A stretch of DNA of 64,000 nucleotides. It comes from Shewanella kaireitica (GTDB lineage: Bacteria; Pseudomonadota; Gammaproteobacteria; Enterobacterales; Shewanellaceae). Location of the stretch: the NCBI RefSeq assembly GCF_023284045.1, contig NZ_JAKIKQ010000002.1, positions 1 to 64,000 on the forward strand, given 5' to 3'. Below, piece by piece: positions 62,880 to 64,000 of this stretch. Every line of letters begins with the position of its first letter. Within the stretch, counting starts at the first letter, position 1. Position numbers and translations under genes: made by a program. The notes beneath the pieces were generated by a model. It was given only the letters and a program-made list of their open reading frames with translations, was not told the origin of the DNA and ran no database searches.

Positions 62880-63821
62880 CTACTTCACTTCAGCTACGCT
62901 TTTCGAGTTATCACTCGCAGAGCCATCACCAACATTCGCTTGTTGACTCGATTGAGCCTCTGCTGTGGCAGGCGGTGCGAATAATACTTTAAAACGCTGT
63001 AATGGGCTTAGATTGGCACTAAATGCTTCTCTAAACATATCGCGCCACTCAGTAAAGGTCACTACAAATGGATTAAAGCTACTGATAGGTTTGGTGATAC
63101 CGTATTCAACCGTTTCGACTTCCTTTTCAAATGTACCAAATATGCGATCCCAAATAATGAGAATACCAGCGTAATTTTTGTCAATATATTGCGGATTACG
63201 ACCATGGTGAACCCGGTGGTGAGATGGCGTATTAATCACCCACTCTAAGATCCCTAATGATTTGACTGCTTGAGTATGAACAAAGAACTGCAAACCTAAG
63301 TTAAGCAGTACCACAAACACCACCCAGTTAGGATCAAAACCTACGACCACCAGTGGCAACCAAAAAATCCACATCCCCGCCAATGGGTACATTAAACTTT
63401 GTCTAAATGCAGTGCTGAAATTCATGTTCTCTGAGCTGTGATGCGCCACATGCGCCGCCCACATCCAACGAATACGATGACTTGCTCGATGGAACCAATA
63501 GTAACAAAAGTCTTGTGCAACCATCAGCGCTACAAACGTACCTGCATTCATCTCAATATCAAAAAGGCGCCAACCAAAAAATATCAGATACAACTTAGCA
63601 ATCAGTAATCCTGTGAGAATATCTGTTAATTGGTGCATCGCCGCTAGACCAAAATTACACAATACTTCAGGCAAGTGATAACGCGCATTACGTGGCAGCC
63701 TATTTTGCCGATCTCCTATATACCACTCCAGCAAAATACAGACGAAGAAGATTGGCGCGAGTACCAAAAGCAGTACTTCGGGGTGTGAGATCAGTGAATT
63801 AAAATCCATCTTATTATCCAT
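62880..63821 (-). CDS. Sterol desaturase / fatty acid hydroxylase-family membrane protein
   Basis: The 313-residue protein is an integral membrane di-iron oxygenase. Four or so helices surround the histidine boxes HRASH (111-115), HVAHH (124-128) and HHRVHH (about 205-210). An added C-terminal tail of Ala, Ser and Gln residues is probably disordered. Family members hydroxylate or desaturate lipids; the substrate is unknown. It begins 20 bases after the DUF2804 gene and is likely co-transcribed with it. Confidence 0.88.
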   Translation of the reverse strand: MDNKMDFNSLISHPEVLLLVLAPIFFVCILLEWYIGDRQNRLPRNARYHLPEVLCNFGLAAMHQLTDILTGLLIAKLYLIFFGWRLFDIEMNAGTFVALMVAQDFCYYWFHRASHRIRWMWAAHVAHHSSENMNFSTAFRQSLMYPLAGMWIFWLPLVVVGFDPNWVVFVVLLNLGLQFFVHTQAVKSLGILEWVINTPSHHRVHHGRNPQYIDKNYAGILIIWDRIFGTFEKEVETVEYGITKPISSFNPFVVTFTEWRDMFREAFSANLSPLQRFKVLFAPPATAEAQSSQQANVGDGSASDNSKSVAEVK

Positions 63822-63841
63822 TTCCTATAAATCCTTTTCAT

Positions 63842-64000
63842 TACCAACGAGCAAAGTGATCTTCAGTTAAGCCCAATACATTATCTAACTGATGCTTATT
63901 GCCTAAATTATCGATGACAAAACCACTGTAATGACCTAAATACTGCCTAAAGTTGCTCTTTATTAACCAAAGGTTCAGTTTTTCCTGGCGGCAATTAAGC
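63842..64000 (-). CDS. DUF2804 family protein, C-terminal end only
   Basis: The minus-strand frame runs in from the window edge and stops at TAA 63842-63844. The last 52 or so residues include KLNLWLIKSNFRQYLGHYSG and end GLTEDHFARW, the pattern of the DUF2804 carboxyl end. The start lies beyond the window. Function is unknown; the link with the hydroxylase-family gene suggests a lipid role, as inference. Confidence 0.75.

Overview
This 64-kb window looks like the chromosome of a marine gammaproteobacterium, most likely a Shewanella. The reasons are the gene order and protein sequences of the housekeeping blocks, a complete Na+-translocating NADH:quinone reductase operon, RlmG, paired bacterioferritins and a VCR-like integron attC site. 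No phylogeny was computed, so the genus is an inference.

Layout. 1-17 kb (almost all minus strand) is the conserved translation, secretion and cell-wall block. In transcription order it runs rlmE-ftsH, folP, glmM-tpiA-secG, tRNA-Leu(GAG), tRNA-fMet, rimP-nusA-infB-rbfA-truB and rpsO, with yhbY facing it on the plus strand and a secD-secF pair beside it. 17-31 kb carries an unknown small protein, greA, carAB, dapB, an FKBP-type isomerase, an M48 lipoprotein, dnaK-dnaJ with a near-perfect sigma-32 promoter, an EamA transporter and a secreted DUF4097-like protein. 31-36 kb has proBA, a nucleobase permease and a small secreted protein.

36-42.4 kb is the accessory region. It holds a lone VCR-like attC behind a DUF4365 (PD-(D/E)XK-like) cassette gene, then a two-gene cluster of HEPN-like proteins, one with an abortive-infection C-terminal domain. 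Next come three 108-bp tandem repeats. Last are two tandem paralogous transcription units, each about 0.42 kb. Each unit has a strong promoter overlapped by a TGTAAT-type palindrome and a second similar palindrome 52-53 bp upstream. Each also has an identical 41-nt leader with GGA-bearing hairpins, a 32-codon gene not previously listed, a covarying 3' hairpin and an intrinsic terminator. This double unit is the best candidate for an undescribed system.

42.4-64 kb returns to core functions: an M17 aminopeptidase, pepD, SOS-controlled dinB, a chemoreceptor, two complementary bacterioferritin subunits behind a Fur-box-like site, nqrABCDEF-apbE-nqrM, luxS, bolA, a GcvR-like ACT protein, an AlkB-like dioxygenase, rlmG, a fatty acid hydroxylase-family membrane protein and the C-terminal end of a DUF2804 protein.

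Functional links. The metY-to-rpsO block couples translation initiation, rRNA maturation and antitermination, and has internal hairpins that could tune NusA. ApbE flavinylates the SGAT threonines of NqrB and NqrC, and NqrM assembles the Nqr iron site. DnaK/DnaJ and RlmE/FtsH appear to share heat-shock control.
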